Shown here one piece after another: positions 52,788 through 61,848 of a stretch of DNA of 64,000 nucleotides. This DNA is from Streptacidiphilus sp. P02-A3a (GTDB lineage Bacteria > Actinomycetota > Actinomycetes > Streptomycetales > Streptomycetaceae): contig NZ_CP048289.1 of NCBI RefSeq assembly GCF_014084105.1, forward strand, positions 753,922-817,921, in the 5' to 3' direction. Under the pieces are notes generated by a model. That model was not told the origin of the DNA, did no database searches, and was given only the letters and a program-made list of their open reading frames with translations. Numbering within the stretch: position 1 is the stretch's first letter; each line of letters starts with the position of its first letter. The translations under genes were made by a program, and so were the position numbers.

Positions 52788-54068
52788 ATGGCAGTCACCG
52801 CTGTTAAGTCCATCACACCCGAGTCCTTCGGCCCCGCCGCCGCCCTGTCCTGTCGGGAGTGCGGCGCCCGCACCCCGCTGGCCCCGGACTTCGCCTGTAC
52901 CGAGTGTTTCGGCCCGCTCGAAATCGCCTACGACCTGCCCACCGGCGACCCCGAGGCGCTGCGCGCCCGGATCGAGGCGGGTCCGCAGAACATCTGGCGC
53001 TACGCGCCGCTGCTCCCGGTCGCGGCCGACGTGGCCGAGCACCCGAACCTGAACCCGGGCTGGACCAAGCTGGTCAAGGCCGACAACCTGGCCCGCGAGC
53101 TGGGCATCACCGGCGGCCTGTACATCAAGGACGACTCGGGCAACCCGACCCACTCGTTCAAGGACCGGGTCGTCGCGATCGCCGTCGAGGCCGCCCGCAC
53201 CTTCGGCTTCACCACGCTCTCCTGCTCCTCCACCGGCAACCTGGCCGGTGCCGTCGGCGCCGCCGCCGCCCGCACCGGACTGCGCTCCTGCGTCTTCATC
53301 CCGAACGACCTGGAGCAGGGCAAGGTCGTCATGGCCGCGGTCTACGGCGGCGAGCTGGTCGGCATCGACGGCAACTACGACGACGTGAACCGGTTCTGCT
53401 CGGAGCTGATCGGCGACCCGGCCGGTGAGGGCTGGGGCTTCGTCAACGTCAACCTGCGCCCCTACTACGGCGAGGGCTCCAAGACCCTGGCCTACGAGAT
53501 CTGCGAGCAGCTGGGCTGGCGGCTGCCGGACCAGATCGTGATCCCGATCGCCTCCGGATCGCAGCTCACGAAGATCGACAAGGGGTTGAAGGAGCTGATC
53601 ACCCTCGGCCTGGTCGAGGACAAGCCCTACAAGATCTTCGGCGCCCAGGCCGAGGGCTGCTCCCCGGTGTCCACCGCCTTCAAGGCGGGTCACGACGTGG
53701 TCCGCCCGCAGAAGCCGAACACCATCGCCAAGTCCCTGGCCATCGGCAACCCGGCGGACGGCCCGTACGTGCTGGACATCTGCCGCCGCACCGGCGGCGC
53801 GGTCGACGACGTCGACGACGAGCAGGTGGTGGACGCCATCAAGCTGCTCGCCCGCACCGAGGGCATCTTCGCGGAGACCGCCGGCGGCGTCACCGTCGGC
53901 GTGCTGCGGAAGCTCGTCAAGAACGGGCTGCTCGACCCCGCCGCCGAGACCGTCATCCTGAACACCGGTGACGGCCTGAAGACCCTGGACGCGGTGGAAC
54001 CCACCACCGGCCTGTCCGCGACCATCCGTCCCACCCTTGACTCGTTCCGAGAGGCTGGCCTCGCATGA
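52788..54068 (+). CDS. thrC: Threonine synthase
   Basis: The 426-residue PLP enzyme has the Schiff-base Lys125 in THSFKDRVV, a Ser/Thr/Gly phosphate loop SCSSTGNLAG, and GLKTL near the end. It turns O-phosphohomoserine into threonine. The N-terminus carries a zinc-ribbon-like pair (CRECG, CTEC). ATG 52788 is chosen over ATG 52764, which lies inside the riboswitch P1 stem. ATGA overlap with the CysO-like gene couples them. Regulation by SAM ties threonine to methionine synthesis, which share homoserine. Confidence 0.96.
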   Translation: MAVTAVKSITPESFGPAAALSCRECGARTPLAPDFACTECFGPLEIAYDLPTGDPEALRARIEAGPQNIWRYAPLLPVAADVAEHPNLNPGWTKLVKADNLARELGITGGLYIKDDSGNPTHSFKDRVVAIAVEAARTFGFTTLSCSSTGNLAGAVGAAAARTGLRSCVFIPNDLEQGKVVMAAVYGGELVGIDGNYDDVNRFCSELIGDPAGEGWGFVNVNLRPYYGEGSKTLAYEICEQLGWRLPDQIVIPIASGSQLTKIDKGLKELITLGLVEDKPYKIFGAQAEGCSPVSTAFKAGHDVVRPQKPNTIAKSLAIGNPADGPYVLDICRRTGGAVDDVDDEQVVDAIKLLARTEGIFAETAGGVTVGVLRKLVKNGLLDPAAETVILNTGDGLKTLDAVEPTTGLSATIRPTLDSFREAGLA

Positions 54069-54343
54069 GTGTTTCCGTCCGCATCCCGACGATCCTGCGC
54101 ACCTACACCGGTGGCGCGGCCGAGGTGAAGGCCGAGGGCGCGACCCTGGCCGCGCTGATCGCCGACCTCGACGCCAACCACGCGGGCATCGGGGACCGCG
54201 TCCTGGACGACACCGGCAAGCTGCGCCGCTTCGTCAACGTGTACGTCAACGACGACGACGTGCGCTTCGCGGACGGCCTGGGCACGGCCACCCCGGACGG
54301 CGCGGTCGTCTCGATCATTCCCGCGGTCGCCGGCGGCTGCTGA
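54065..54343 (+). CDS. cysO: MoaD/ThiS/CysO-like sulfur carrier protein
   Basis: The 92-residue beta-grasp protein matches CysO: SVRIPTILRTYTGG, LRRFVNVYVNDDDVRF and the end SIIPAVAGGC. The active form of these carriers ends in Gly-Gly, where a thiocarboxylate is made. This one has an extra C-terminal Cys that must be removed first, as the JAMM protease Mec does for related carriers. It would donate sulfur to CysM-type cysteine synthase. ATGA overlap with thrC. cysM and mec are not in the window. Confidence 0.87.
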   Translation: MSVSVRIPTILRTYTGGAAEVKAEGATLAALIADLDANHAGIGDRVLDDTGKLRRFVNVYVNDDDVRFADGLGTATPDGAVVSIIPAVAGGC

Positions 54344-54379
54344 CCGCTGCCACACGGCCGCAACACGGCCGCAACTCGA

Positions 54380-54413
54380 AACCCCGCCCCGGCTCCGTTC
54401 CCGGGGCGGGGTT
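54380..54413 (+). terminator. Hairpin terminator after the sulfur-carrier gene
   Basis: A 13-bp GC-rich stem (AACCCCGCCCCGG with CCGGGGCGGGGTT) and 8-nt loop starts 37 nt after the stop. It ends the thrC-cysO unit. Confidence 0.87.
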
Positions 54414-54582
54414 CCGTGTTTCCCGGGGGAATACCGGGCCCGCTGGAATCGGCCCCGAAAAGCGGTTTATCCGCAGCCTGCCGCCACTGTGCGCGGTTCA
54501 AACACGGCACCGGCGCCGGGTGGACGGGAAAGGGCCCGGGCGGCGGTAGAGTGACCTGTGGGCGGTGATGAGCCACCTCCGT

Positions 54583-54608
54583 CGGAATCGTACGTTCCGG
54601 GTTTTTTT
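54583..54608 (+). terminator. Intrinsic terminator-like hairpin with U7 run
   Basis: CGGAA-N7-TTCCG (54583-54599) is followed by GG and seven T's (54602-54608), a very rare run in this genome. It lies 335 bp upstream of the cold-shock gene. The gap 54344-54942 otherwise holds only the upstream terminator and AT-richer leader sequence; I find no gene in it. Confidence 0.6.
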
Positions 54609-54942
54609 CAGGCCGTCACCGGGATCCCCGCCCGGGGCTCGGCGCCGCCGTCCCGGAGGTTGAGATTCGGCCAAGGGACGGGCCACAGCCAATACATCAG
54701 AATGCGTGCGGCGATTTGCGGTGGAAGTCCGCTATGTCCGGACCGAAATGGCACGTTCTGTCACTGTTGGTTACTTCTCGCCCCTTAACGCCCCTCAATA
54801 ATTGCCCCCCATATGCCCTGTTGCAGAGGGCATTGGAGTGGATACATTCAGCGTCGGTCGCAGCGCCACGCACCCGCGTGGCGGCTCCGGTCCGGTTCGC
54901 GGAGTGCGGACCGTGAAAGGGCCAGTAATAGGGGAGTTTGGA

Positions 54943-55143
54943 ATGGCTCAGGGCACCGTCAAGTGGTTCAACGCGGAGAAGGGGTACGGCTTCATCGCGG
55001 TCGACGGTGGTGCGGACGTGTTCGTCCACTACAGCGCGATCCAGATGGACGGGTACCGGTCGCTCGAAGAGGGCCAGCGAGTCGAGTTCGAGATCTCGCA
55101 GGGTCAGAAGGGTCCGCAGGCGGACATGGTCCGCGTGGTGTGA
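54943..55143 (+). CDS. Cold-shock protein (CspA family)
   Basis: The 66-residue protein is one cold-shock domain with RNP1 KGYGFIAVD and RNP2 VFVHYSAI. It binds single-stranded nucleic acid and acts as an RNA chaperone. ATG 54943 follows GGGGAG. A long leader and a rare U-run hairpin lie upstream. It precedes groEL2, an order I recall from S. coelicolor (ScoF4-GroEL2). A 17-bp terminator ends it. Confidence 0.94.
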   Translation: MAQGTVKWFNAEKGYGFIAVDGGADVFVHYSAIQMDGYRSLEEGQRVEFEISQGQKGPQADMVRVV

Positions 55144-55217
55144 CCTGCGATCGAGCGATCGCTGACTGAACATGACCGGCCGAGCCTCGTTCCGGACGAA
55201 GCAGCGACGCAGGTCTT

Positions 55218-55256
55218 CCGCCAGGCCCGTACCCCCCGGGGGTACGGGCCTGGCGG
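55218..55256 (+). terminator. Terminator after the cold-shock gene
   Basis: CCGCCAGGCCCGTACCCC pairs with GGGGTACGGGCCTGGCGG to give about 17 bp with a small loop, 75 nt after the stop and 19 bp before the first CIRCE element. Confidence 0.88.
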
Positions 55257-55274
55257 CCGTTCCGGTCTCATCTG

Positions 55275-55301
55275 CTTGCACTCTAGGGGGTCGAGTGCTA
55301 A
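55275..55301. promoter_or_regulatory. CIRCE operator 1 (HrcA)
   Basis: CTTGCACTC-N9-GAGTGCTAA matches the CIRCE consensus TTAGCACTC-N9-GAGTGCTAA with two mismatches in the left arm. It covers a promoter-like TTGCAC (55276) - 17 bp - TAATCA (55299), so HrcA would block RNA polymerase. Confidence 0.88.
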
Positions 55302-55310
55302 TCATTGGCG

Positions 55311-55337
55311 TTAGCACTCTGAGGTAGAGAGTGACAA
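55311..55337. promoter_or_regulatory. CIRCE operator 2 (HrcA)
   Basis: TTAGCACTC-N9-GAGTGACAA matches CIRCE with a perfect left arm and two mismatches in the right. It starts 9 bp after operator 1 ends, so the four half-sites are spaced evenly at 18 bp. Confidence 0.85.
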
Positions 55338-55353
55338 CGGGCCGGGTAGGTGA

Positions 55354-57078
<1,725 letters not shown>

Positions 57079-57122
57079 TCCCGCCGCCGGTCCCCGCGAC
57101 CGGTCGAGATCAGCGGTTTCCA

Positions 57123-57170
57123 CGCGAGGCGGTTCCCCCCGGGCAGTACCCGGGCGGGAGCCGCCTCGCG
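57123..57170 (+). terminator. Terminator after groEL2
   Basis: A stem of about 21 bp with few mismatches and a CAGTA loop, followed by GCTTTTCCC, starts 45 nt after the stop. Confidence 0.88.
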
Positions 57171-57208
57171 GCTTTTCCCATGGCGGCGGGGTTTGGGACA
57201 ATGGTCCG

Positions 57209-57568
57209 ATGGACGCCGACCGACTCGAAGCCGTACTCCACTCCGCCCGCGCCGACGTGCTGCGCGACCTGAACACCCGCGATGTCGCGGACGCGACCGT
57301 GGTCTCCCTGCTGGAGGACGCCGTCGCGCAGCGCCGCTGGTGGGTCGAGCAGTGGCCGGAGGGTGCCGAGTTCCTGCTCGGGCTGGTCGCCCAGGACGTC
57401 CAGGACGCCCTGCTGGAGGCCTACGGGCGGTGGCCGCTCTGCGCCAGCTGCTCGGTCGGCGGCGACCCGCAGGCGCTCAGCGTGGAGCCGGAACTGGGGC
57501 CGGACCCGCACTGGGTGTGCCCCAAGGAGGGCATCGTGGTGGCCCCGGTGGGAGCGCTCGGCGCATGA
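57209..57568 (+). CDS. Conserved hypothetical protein with Cys cluster
   Basis: The 119-residue protein has a helical N-terminus (LEAVLHSARADVLRDLNTRD) and a C-terminal Cys set (LCASCS ... WVCPKEG) that could bind zinc. I do not recognise it by name. It overlaps the DUF4031 gene by ATGA, so the two act as one unit. No signal or membrane segment. Confidence 0.75.
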   Translation: MDADRLEAVLHSARADVLRDLNTRDVADATVVSLLEDAVAQRRWWVEQWPEGAEFLLGLVAQDVQDALLEAYGRWPLCASCSVGGDPQALSVEPELGPDPHWVCPKEGIVVAPVGALGA

Positions 57569-57861
57569 TCCTGATCGACCCGCCCACCTGGCCGGGCCAC
57601 GGCCGGTTGTGGTCGCACCTGGTCAGCGACAGCTCGTACGAGGAGTTGCACGCCTTCGCGCGCGACCTGGACGTCCCCGCGCGCGGCTTCGAACGCGACC
57701 ACTACGACCTGCCGGAACGCCTCTACGCGCGGGCGCTGGCGGCGGGCGCGCAGCCGGTCGGCAGCCGCGAGCTGGTCGCCCGGATCACCGCCGCCGGGCT
57801 GCGCCGCCGCAAGCGCCACCAGGGCCGACCCCAGGGCCGGGTCAGCCCGCCAGCTGCCTGA
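57565..57861 (+). CDS. DUF4031 protein
   Basis: The 98-residue protein matches DUF4031: ILIDPPTWPGHGRLWSHLVSDSSYEELHAFA, split by family motifs, then RGFERDHYDLPE. It has a basic tail. The family is common in actinobacteria and of unknown function. It is translationally coupled to the preceding gene and overlaps the HD gene's 3' end by 20 bp in convergence. Confidence 0.85.
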   Translation: MILIDPPTWPGHGRLWSHLVSDSSYEELHAFARDLDVPARGFERDHYDLPERLYARALAAGAQPVGSRELVARITAAGLRRRKRHQGRPQGRVSPPAA

Positions 57862-58513
57862 GTTCCCCGGCCAGGTTGGCCCGGGCCCGCTGCTGGTACG
57901 CGGCGACCCCGCCCGGGGTGCGGAACAGCCGGGGCAGCGCCAGCAGCTGCCGCAGCACCGCCGCCCGGCCGCGGCGGAAGTCCGGCTCCGGCACGAAGGC
58001 GTACTCCTCGCGCACCGCCGCCGCGTAGGCCGCGTAGGCCCCCGGCGGGCCGCCGAGGACCGCCAGGTCGGCGTCGCAGAGCAGTTCCCCGGCGGTGTCC
58101 CCGGGCGCGGGGTCGTGGTCCACGGTCAGCCGCACCAGCCGGGCGGTCTCGGCGACCACCCCCGGCGCCAGCCCCAGCTCGGCCAGCACCCGTTCGGCGA
58201 GCCGGGCGCTGCGCTCCTCGTTCTCGGACCGGTCCGGCGCGTACACCGCGTCGTGGAACCAGGCCGCGAGCCGCACCACGTCGGCGTCCCGCGCCTGCGG
58301 CCCCGCCAGCGCGTCCACGGCCCGCAGCACCGCGTCCAGGTGCCGCAGCGTGTGGTACCGCCGCTGCGGCTCGCCCCAGCGGCGCACCAGCTGCTCCCCG
58401 TACGCCGCCGCGTCCGGCTCCGCCCCCGGCGGCCGGAACCGGCCCAGCAGCTCCCCCCAGCGCTCGACCAGCTCGTCGGCGAGCGCGGCGTCGGGATGCG
58501 GGTGCGGGGCCAT
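57842..58513 (-). CDS. HD-domain metal-dependent phosphohydrolase-like protein
   Basis: The 223-residue protein has the HD pattern: YHTLRHLDAVL (first His), AAWFHDAVYA (HD pair) and a later LCDADLAVLGG Asp. This fits predicted HD phosphohydrolases acting on nucleotides or similar phosphoesters. The metal ligands look intact. Substrate unknown. It is convergent with DUF4031 and lies downstream of the membrane protein gene on the same strand. Confidence 0.85.
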   Translation of the reverse strand: MAPHPHPDAALADELVERWGELLGRFRPPGAEPDAAAYGEQLVRRWGEPQRRYHTLRHLDAVLRAVDALAGPQARDADVVRLAAWFHDAVYAPDRSENEERSARLAERVLAELGLAPGVVAETARLVRLTVDHDPAPGDTAGELLCDADLAVLGGPPGAYAAYAAAVREEYAFVPEPDFRRGRAAVLRQLLALPRLFRTPGGVAAYQQRARANLAGELRQLAG

Positions 58514-58532
58514 GCCCCCATTCTGGCCGACG

Positions 58533-59759
58533 TCAGGCGGTGTTCAGGTTCAGCGCGGAGCGGAGTGTGTCGACGTCCTGGAGCCACAGCGGCGGCTGTA
58601 GGTCGACCAGCGTCGCACTCCACTGGGCGGACGAGGTGACCGAGGCCAGGCGGTCCGCCTGCGCCGCCTCCGCCAGGTCGTCCTGGGCCAGCGCGGCGGT
58701 GTCCTCGGCCATGGAGCCGCCGCCGAGCGGCGCGGATTCGAGCACCTTGGCCTCGGCCCGGTCCGCCCGGGCGAGGGCGGCGGCCAGCGGCAGCGCCGAC
58801 TGCCACTGGCCGGGGATGCTGTCGGCCACTTCGACGCGCAGCAGCGTCGCCTGGAGCGTCAGCCGGAGGTAGCGCTGCTGGAGCGGGCCGCTGGTGCCGC
58901 CCGGCTCCGGCAGGCTCCCGGTGAGCTGCTGGCCGCTGTCCCTGGCGGACAGCGCGCAGCTGGTCAGCGGCTCTCCCTCCTGGAAGGAGGACGGATCCGG
59001 GTAGTAGGTGTCGACGTAGGCCGCGTCCAGCACCCCGGCGGGATCAGGGAACGCGGTGCTCAGCGCCCTGACGCAGGCGGCCTGGGACCACTGCTGGTCC
59101 GCGCCCGTTCCGGCGTCGGCGGTCGGGGACCGCAGGACCGCGTACAACTGCCGGTCGTGCGGCTGGTCGCAGGGCACCACCGGGACGAAGTCGGTGACCT
59201 CCGACGAGGGTTGGTCGTAGCAGGTGCCGATCGGCAGCATCTGCAGCGGCCGCTCGCCGGTCGCCGTGCCCACCGTGGTGGCGTGCATCGAGGCGTAGGT
59301 CGCGCCGAACAGCAGCCCGAACAGGCCGAGCACGAGCCACCCGCCGGACAGCACCAGTCCGGCGATGGCCAGGCTCTTCCCGCGCCGGCGGGTGCGGCGG
59401 ATCCGGACCAGGGCGACGATGCCGAAGACCACGCTGACCGGGACCACCGCGAACAGCCCGGTCACGAAGGCGGTGATGGCCTGCCCGCTGGTCCGGTTGT
59501 CCGGGATGGAGCCCGGCATGGAGCCCGGTATGCCCGGCATGCCCGGCATCGGGTTCGGCACCGCCCAGACGGTGTGCGGGGGCTGCGGCCCCCAGGGACC
59601 GGGCGGCGGCGCGAATGCCGCCGGGGCGGCCGCCGGGGGCGCCGCCGGAGCGGCGGGCCCGGTGGGCTCCGCGGGCTCCGTGGGCTCCGTGGGCTCAGTG
59701 GGCGCGGCGGGCGGCTCGGGCGGCTCGGGCGGCTCGGGCGGTGATAGCGGCATGCTCAT
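58533..59759 (-). CDS. DUF4190-type membrane protein with Pro-rich N-terminus
   Basis: The 408-residue protein starts with Pro/Glu and Thr/Glu/Pro repeats (PPEPPEPP, TEPTEPTEP), then two membrane helices (ITAFVTGLFAVVPVSVVFGIV; GLVLSGGWLVLGLFGLLFG) with an Arg-rich loop, as in DUF4190. The outer part has two Cys (GTCYDQP, VVPCDQPHD) and a further Cys pair, like septum-formation-type domains, then a helical tail. It probably senses or binds something at the surface. Function unknown. Confidence 0.78.
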   Translation of the reverse strand: MSMPLSPPEPPEPPEPPAAPTEPTEPTEPAEPTGPAAPAAPPAAAPAAFAPPPGPWGPQPPHTVWAVPNPMPGMPGIPGSMPGSIPDNRTSGQAITAFVTGLFAVVPVSVVFGIVALVRIRRTRRRGKSLAIAGLVLSGGWLVLGLFGLLFGATYASMHATTVGTATGERPLQMLPIGTCYDQPSSEVTDFVPVVPCDQPHDRQLYAVLRSPTADAGTGADQQWSQAACVRALSTAFPDPAGVLDAAYVDTYYPDPSSFQEGEPLTSCALSARDSGQQLTGSLPEPGGTSGPLQQRYLRLTLQATLLRVEVADSIPGQWQSALPLAAALARADRAEAKVLESAPLGGGSMAEDTAALAQDDLAEAAQADRLASVTSSAQWSATLVDLQPPLWLQDVDTLRSALNLNTA

Positions 59760-60063
59760 GTTCCCCCTTTTGAGCTGCGAGATTACTTGATGACCAGTAG
59801 CTGGTTCCGGCTGGGGCGGGTGGCGTTCGGTAAGGCGGCGGACATGCGGCGAACGCTGTTCGGGGTGAGGGTGGAGGCCTTGGTGGCTTTGGGCTGGTTC
59901 GTATGTTCGCAGCTCGGCGGGGATGCGGTGAATGCCCCACAGGATCTACGCTGGCCCAGTGGACTAGACCTGTTGCTGTCCTCGCGCCACCCGGACCGTC
60001 GACCGTAAGAGATTGCACGCACCTATCGAGCCAGGCGGGTGCGGGGATGAGAAAGGGCGTCAT
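59760..60063. other. Divergent promoter gap before cutC
   Basis: This 304-bp stretch separates the DUF4190-type gene from cutC and is AT-richer than its flanks. A 73-codon frame at 59787-60008 lacks a convincing ribosome-binding site and I do not call it. The 5' arm of the cutC inverted repeat lies at 60010-60020. Confidence 0.6.
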
Positions 60064-60082
60064 GTGAGTAAGCGTGCAATCT
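60010..60082 (+). promoter_or_regulatory. 11-bp inverted repeat bracketing the cutC start
   Basis: AGATTGCACGC (60010-60020) and GCGTGCAATCT (60072-60082) are perfect reverse complements. The ribosome-binding site (AAAGGG, 60052-60057) and the GTG start (60064) lie in the 51-nt loop. The 3' arm covers cutC codons 3-7. A translational control hairpin or a long-spaced operator is possible. Confidence 0.6.
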
Positions 60083-60771
60083 TCGAGGTGATCGCCACCT
60101 CCGCGCAGGACGCGGTAGCCGCCGCCGCCGGCGGCGCGGATCGCCTTGAACTGGCCGGTGACATGGCCGCCGACGGGCTCACGCCCTCTGTAGCGGAGTT
60201 CGCCCGGATCCGGGCGGCGGTGCACATCCCGTTGCGGGTCATGCTGCGCGACCGCGACGGCTTCCTGCCCCGCGACCTGGACGCGCTGTGCGTCACCGCG
60301 GAGCAGCTGCGGGCCGAGGGCGCGGAGGAGTTCGTCCTCGGCTTCCTCACCGCCGACGGCGAGGTGGACATGGAGGCGGTCCGCACCGTGCTGTCCGCCA
60401 TCCCCGGCTGCCGCTGGACCTTCCACCGGGCCCTGGACAACGCCGCCGACCGGACGGCGGTCCGGGCCGCGATCGACGGACTGCCCGGCCTGGACACCGT
60501 GCTCACGGCGGGCTCCCCGGCCGGGGTGGCCTCCGGCCTGGACGTCCTCGCCACCGAGACCGCCTGCGCGGGCCAGCCGGGCTACAACCCGCAGATCCTG
60601 GTCGGCGGCGGCCTGAAGACGCACCAGGTCGCCGGACTGCGGGCGCTGGGCGTCGACGGCTTCCACGTCGGCGGCATGGTCCGCACCGGCGGTTGGGACA
60701 CGCCGGTGGACACCGGCCTGGTCCAGCAGTGGCGCCGCCTCGTCGACGCCGAGGTGGGCGCCGCGGCCTGA
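60064..60771 (+). CDS. cutC: CutC family protein (copper homeostasis)
   Basis: The 235-residue protein is a TIM barrel of the CutC family: FEVIATSAQDAVAAAAGGADRLEL, PLRVMLRDRDGFL, WTFHRALDN and GFHVGGMVR. CutC was linked to copper handling, but its activity is unsettled. GTG 60064 is the start, with AAAGGG 6 nt upstream, giving the usual short N-terminus. A perfect inverted repeat brackets the start. A 10-bp terminator hairpin lies between it and nfo. Confidence 0.92.
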   Translation: MSKRAIFEVIATSAQDAVAAAAGGADRLELAGDMAADGLTPSVAEFARIRAAVHIPLRVMLRDRDGFLPRDLDALCVTAEQLRAEGAEEFVLGFLTADGEVDMEAVRTVLSAIPGCRWTFHRALDNAADRTAVRAAIDGLPGLDTVLTAGSPAGVASGLDVLATETACAGQPGYNPQILVGGGLKTHQVAGLRALGVDGFHVGGMVRTGGWDTPVDTGLVQQWRRLVDAEVGAAA

Positions 60772-60792
60772 ACCGGGCCCGCCGCGGACCGG

Positions 60793-60817
60793 CCACCCCC
60801 GCCCGCGGCGGGGGTGG
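60793..60817 (+). terminator. Hairpin between cutC and the endonuclease IV gene
   Basis: CCACCCCCGC and GCGGGGGTGG form a perfect 10-bp stem with a 5-nt loop, 17 nt before the next ATG. Confidence 0.75.
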
Positions 60818-60833
60818 GTGGGATGCTTCGGGG

Positions 60834-61838
60834 ATGAACGCGACCGCTGCTCCGCAGCCTTCGGGTACGCCGACCGCCCGGGCCGGTCGCCGCGGCGCGA
60901 CCGCGCCGACCGCCCGGGCCGCCGCTCGCGGAGCGGCGCCGCGCAATCCCGTCGGGGCGCACGTGCCGGTGGCCGGTCGGGGGCTGGTGGGGACCGGGCT
61001 GGCGCGGGCGCGCGAGATCGGCGCGGAGGCGGTGCAGGTCTTCGTCGCCAATCCGCGCGGCTGGGCCACCCCGGCCGGGGACCCGGCCCGGGACGAGGCG
61101 TTCCGCGAGGCCTGCCGGGAGCAGCGGATCCCCGCCTACGTGCACGCCCCCTACCTGATCAACTTCGGCTCCGACAACGCGGTCACCCGCGAGCGCTCGG
61201 CCGAGTCGCTGCGCCACTCGCTGTACCGCGCCCGGGCGATCGGCGCGGCGGGCGTGGTGGTGCACACCGGCTCCGCCGTCGGCACGGAGCCGGACGGCGG
61301 CTCCCGGCACGCCACCGCGCTGGCGCTGGTACGCGAGGGCGTCCGCCCGCTGCTGGACGAGCTGGACGCGCTCGGCGAGGACGCCCCCTGGCTGCTGCTG
61401 GAGCCCACCGCCGGGCAGGGCCGCTCGCTCTGCTCCCGGCTGGAGGACCTGGCCGAGTACACGGACGCGCTGGACCGGCACCCCCGGGTCGGCGTCTGCC
61501 TGGACACCTGCCACGCCTTCGCCGCCGGTCACGACCTGGCCGCCGTCGGCGGCGTCGGCGCGGCGCTGGACGCGCTCACGGCGTCCGTCGGCCCCGGGCG
61601 GCTGAAGCTGATCCACGCCAACGACTCCGCCGACGCCGTCGGCTCGCACCGGGACCGGCACGCCAACATCGGCGCGGGCCGGATCGGCGCCGACCCCTTC
61701 CGGGAGCTGTTCGCCCACCCGGCCACCGCCGGAGTCCCGCTGATCCTGGAGACGCCGGACCGCGACGCCGCCGCCGGTGCGGGCTACGCCGCCGACCTGG
61801 TGCTGCTCAAGCGGCTGCGGCAGCAGGCCGCGGGCTGA
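60834..61838 (+). CDS. nfo: Endonuclease IV (AP endonuclease family 2)
   Basis: The 334-residue TIM-barrel enzyme shows the zinc-site segments GAHVPVAG, YVHAPYLINFGS, LLLEPTAGQG, CLDTCHAFAAG, LIHANDSADAVGSHRDRHANIG (split) and LILETPD. It cuts at abasic sites in DNA repair. The first 40 residues are Ala/Arg/Thr-rich and look disordered, longer than in E. coli Nfo. ATG 60834 follows GGGG at short spacing; a later start near the GAHVP motif is possible. Confidence 0.92.
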   Translation: MNATAAPQPSGTPTARAGRRGATAPTARAAARGAAPRNPVGAHVPVAGRGLVGTGLARAREIGAEAVQVFVANPRGWATPAGDPARDEAFREACREQRIPAYVHAPYLINFGSDNAVTRERSAESLRHSLYRARAIGAAGVVVHTGSAVGTEPDGGSRHATALALVREGVRPLLDELDALGEDAPWLLLEPTAGQGRSLCSRLEDLAEYTDALDRHPRVGVCLDTCHAFAAGHDLAAVGGVGAALDALTASVGPGRLKLIHANDSADAVGSHRDRHANIGAGRIGADPFRELFAHPATAGVPLILETPDRDAAAGAGYAADLVLLKRLRQQAAG

Positions 61839-61848
61839 GCGGAGCGGC

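Noticed and set aside
54558..54788. 76-codon frame upstream of the cold-shock gene
   Set aside because: It crosses the U7 terminator-like element, has poor codon bias and no recognisable product.
59787..60008. 73-codon plus-strand frame between the DUF4190-type gene and cutC
   Set aside because: No convincing ribosome-binding site, no codon bias or domain, and it lies in a divergent promoter gap.
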